Positions 62,330 through 64,000 of a stretch of 64,000 nt of DNA are shown here, one piece after another. Position 1 is the first letter of the stretch. The number at the start of each line of letters is the position of its first letter. The notes beneath the pieces were generated by a model, which searched no databases, had not been told where the DNA came from, and saw nothing but the letters and a program-made list of their open reading frames with translations. The stretch spans positions 62,001 through 126,000 of the forward strand of contig NZ_AXAU01000008.1 of NCBI RefSeq assembly GCF_000472965.1. Reading direction: 5' to 3'. Both the position numbers and the translations under genes were made by a program. The stretch comes from Bradyrhizobium murdochi. Its GTDB lineage: Bacteria; Pseudomonadota; Alphaproteobacteria; Rhizobiales; Xanthobacteraceae.

Positions 62330-63310
62330 TCATTCCTCCGCCTTGAACGGCCGCGTCAGCAGGCCCTCGATCGCCGCGTCGATCGTCACCTTGCCGCCGA
62401 GGATCGCCGCCACCGCATTTGATACCGGCATATCGACGTTCTGCGAAGCCGCCAGTTCGATCAAGACCGGCGCGGTGAATTCGCCTTCGGCGAGCTTGTC
62501 GCGGTTCGGCGGCTCGCCGCGCCCAAGCGCGACGCCGAATGCCAAATTGCGAGACTGCGGACTGGAGCAGCTCAGGATCAGATCGCCGAGACCCGACAGG
62601 CCCGCCAGCGTTTCGCTGCGCGCGCCGCAGGCGCGGCCGAGGCGCGCGAGTTCGCTGAAGCCGCGCGTGGTCAGTGCGGCCAGCGCCGACGCGCCGAGCT
62701 GACGGCCGACGACGATCCCGGCTGCGATCGCCAGCACGTTCTTGGCCGCGCCGCCGATCTCGACGCCGCGAACGTCCGTGGTGTGATAGGGCCGGAAGGT
62801 TGATGAGCCCAGCGCCTGCACCAGACGGCCTGCCAGCTTCTCGTCCCTTGCCGCAAGCGTCACGGCGGTCGGAAGGCCTCGCGCGACGTCGTCGGCGAAG
62901 TTCGGTCCCGACAGGATCGCAGGGATTGCATCCGGGATGGTCTCGGCAACGATCTCGGTCATGAACCGGTGGGTGCCGCGCTCGATGCCCTTGGCACAGG
63001 CGACCACGGGCATCTTTGGCTTGAGGTGCGGCGCTAGCGTCGTCGCGGCTTCGCGCAAACTTTGCGCAGGCGTCGCAAGCAGGACGATGTCCGCGCGCGC
63101 CGCGGCAGCGATATCGGTCGTGACGCCGATACTGCTGTCGAGGCTCACGCCGGGTAGTTTTGGATTGTTTCGCGTCGTCTGCATCCGCGCGGCGCTTTCG
63201 GCGCTTCGCGCATAGAGCACGACCTTGCGGCCGGCGCGCACCGCAGCGCAGGCGAGCGCGGTGCCATAGGCGCCACCGCCGATCACCGCGACGGAATTGA
63301 AGGAAGTCAT
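62330..63310 (-). CDS. gpsA: NAD(P)H-dependent glycerol-3-phosphate dehydrogenase
   Basis: Makes sn-glycerol-3-phosphate from DHAP for phospholipid synthesis. 326 residues with the ATG at 63310: [27 protein letters not shown] is the Rossmann site, followed by [63 protein letters not shown] (with catalytic Lys), and [22 protein letters not shown]. Typical and complete. It lies one base after the tsaD stop and is followed by the EVE gene. Confidence 0.96.
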   Translation of the reverse strand: MTSFNSVAVIGGGAYGTALACAAVRAGRKVVLYARSAESAARMQTTRNNPKLPGVSLDSSIGVTTDIAAAARADIVLLATPAQSLREAATTLAPHLKPKMPVVACAKGIERGTHRFMTEIVAETIPDAIPAILSGPNFADDVARGLPTAVTLAARDEKLAGRLVQALGSSTFRPYHTTDVRGVEIGGAAKNVLAIAAGIVVGRQLGASALAALTTRGFSELARLGRACGARSETLAGLSGLGDLILSCSSPQSRNLAFGVALGRGEPPNRDKLAEGEFTAPVLIELAASQNVDMPVSNAVAAILGGKVTIDAAIEGLLTRPFKAEE

Positions 63311-63311
63311 G

Positions 63312-64000
63312 TCAGAATCCTGCGCGGGTGTTGGCGAAGCCGGCCGGCGCGGTGGCGTTGGCATCCAACAGCCAGCGCGCGCGGGGCGGCGCATCCATCG
63401 TATCGGTCAATCCGAGCGCCATCCGCTCCGCGCCAGCCCACGCGATCATGGCGCCGTTATCGGTGCAGAGCGCGGGCGGCGGAATGATCAGCGTGGTCTG
63501 CGCCTTCGAGGCGACATCCTGAAGCGCCCCGCGAATGGCATGATTGGCGGCAACGCCACCGGCGGCGACCAGCGCGCGGGGCGGGCCGAATTGCTCGTGA
63601 AACAGTCTCAAGCCGACGCTCAGCCGATCTGCGGTCGATTCCAGCACGGCTGCCTGAAAACTGGCGCAGAGGTCGCTGACGTCCTGGGGCTCCAGCGGCG
63701 CCAAGCGGTTGGCCTCATTGCGAACCGCCGTCTTCAATCCTGACAGCGAGAAATTCGCATCCGGCCGGCCGAGCATCGGCCGCGGAAAGGCGAAACGTTT
63801 GGCGTCGCCACTTCCCGCCGCGCGCTCGACCTCAGGCCCGCCCGGATAGGGCAGCGACAACATCTTTGCGACCTTGTCGAAGGCTTCCCCCATCGCGTCG
63901 TCGACGGTGGTGCCGAGCCGGACATATTTGCCGACGCCGACCACGGCGACGATCTGGGTGTGACCGCCGGAGGCGAGAAACAGGCAATAGGGAAAGGCGA
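63312..64000 (-). CDS. tsaD: tRNA N6-adenosine threonylcarbamoyltransferase TsaD, 5' part beyond window edge
   Basis: Catalytic subunit for t6A37 formation in tRNAs reading ANN codons. The window shows the C-terminal 229 residues: [48 protein letters not shown] (GGHTQ metal/nucleotide site), [27 protein letters not shown] and [24 protein letters not shown] with the metal-binding motif. Its N terminus, including the first metal-binding His motif, lies beyond 64000. It is the first visible gene of the tsaD-gpsA-EVE operon. Confidence 0.96.
   Translation of the reverse strand, partial: AFPYCLFLASGGHTQIVAVVGVGKYVRLGTTVDDAMGEAFDKVAKMLSLPYPGGPEVERAAGSGDAKRFAFPRPMLGRPDANFSLSGLKTAVRNEANRLAPLEPQDVSDLCASFQAAVLESTADRLSVGLRLFHEQFGPPRALVAAGGVAANHAIRGALQDVASKAQTTLIIPPPALCTDNGAMIAWAGAERMALGLTDTMDAPPRARWLLDANATAPAGFANTRAGF

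Overview
The window looks like chromosomal DNA of a Bradyrhizobium-type alphaproteobacterium (Rhizobiales, Nitrobacteraceae). The grounds are the high GC content, the gene order ppsR / hemJ-rho-mnmE-mnmG-rsmG-parA-parB / holA-lptE-leuS, a DUF1674 (SDHAF4) protein, paired glnK-amtB units, and palindromic intergenic repeats of the kind common in that group. This is inferred from protein families and synteny; no database search was possible. Most of the window is core chromosome. I see no prophage, insertion sequence, CRISPR array or rRNA operon.

1-11.6 kb is probably the replication-origin and centromere neighbourhood. It holds ppsR (cut by the left edge), an AT-rich gap with clustered GANTC sites (candidate oriC), hemJ, rho with a terminator, an AT-rich 22-bp tandem repeat, and mnmE-mnmG-rsmG-parA-parB. 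Four palindromic parS sites lie around mnmG and rsmG, one of them inside the rsmG coding sequence. leuS-lptE-holA plus a small hypothetical gene run the other way. 14-25 kb carries a GGDEF diguanylate cyclase, a YggS-type PLP protein, a hydratase, an L,D-transpeptidase, a CenR-like regulator with a cyclic-nucleotide-binding protein, xthA, a LolA-like carrier, ftsK and an aminotransferase.

25-37 kb starts with a VapBC-type toxin-antitoxin pair. Two consecutive glnK-amtB units follow, then a GYF_2-domain membrane protein, tesB, a UbiH-type hydroxylase, Trm112, a TetR regulator divergent from a small membrane protein with two operator-like palindromes between them, a LON-domain protein, a CnoX-like thioredoxin and tRNA-Gly(GCC).

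37-50 kb is more accessory: a DUF2235 hydrolase fused to a membrane region and a C-terminal domain, a sorbosone-dehydrogenase-like protein with a dihaem cytochrome c, a panE-like reductase, a chromene-carboxylate isomerase-like protein, a DUF2239 protein behind a well-defined promoter/operator, a glutathione transferase, an SDR, gamma-glutamyltransferase and an Atg22-like MFS transporter. 50-64 kb returns to core genes (purH, heparinase-like, rsmB, SDHAF4, a nuclease-like protein, an L,D-transpeptidase, acs, topoisomerase IB, EVE, gpsA, tsaD), with a HigBA pair between purH and the heparinase-like gene.

Between the genes there are at least five families of palindromic repeats (called A-E here), one 238-bp element with 12-bp terminal inverted repeats (F), and one longer suspected dispersed repeat (G). 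All three D hairpins sit between convergent genes. The most interesting points are the parS/origin architecture, the higBA promoter that implies a leaderless toxin mRNA, the DUF2239 promoter/operator, the DUF2235 membrane hydrolase, and the D hairpins.
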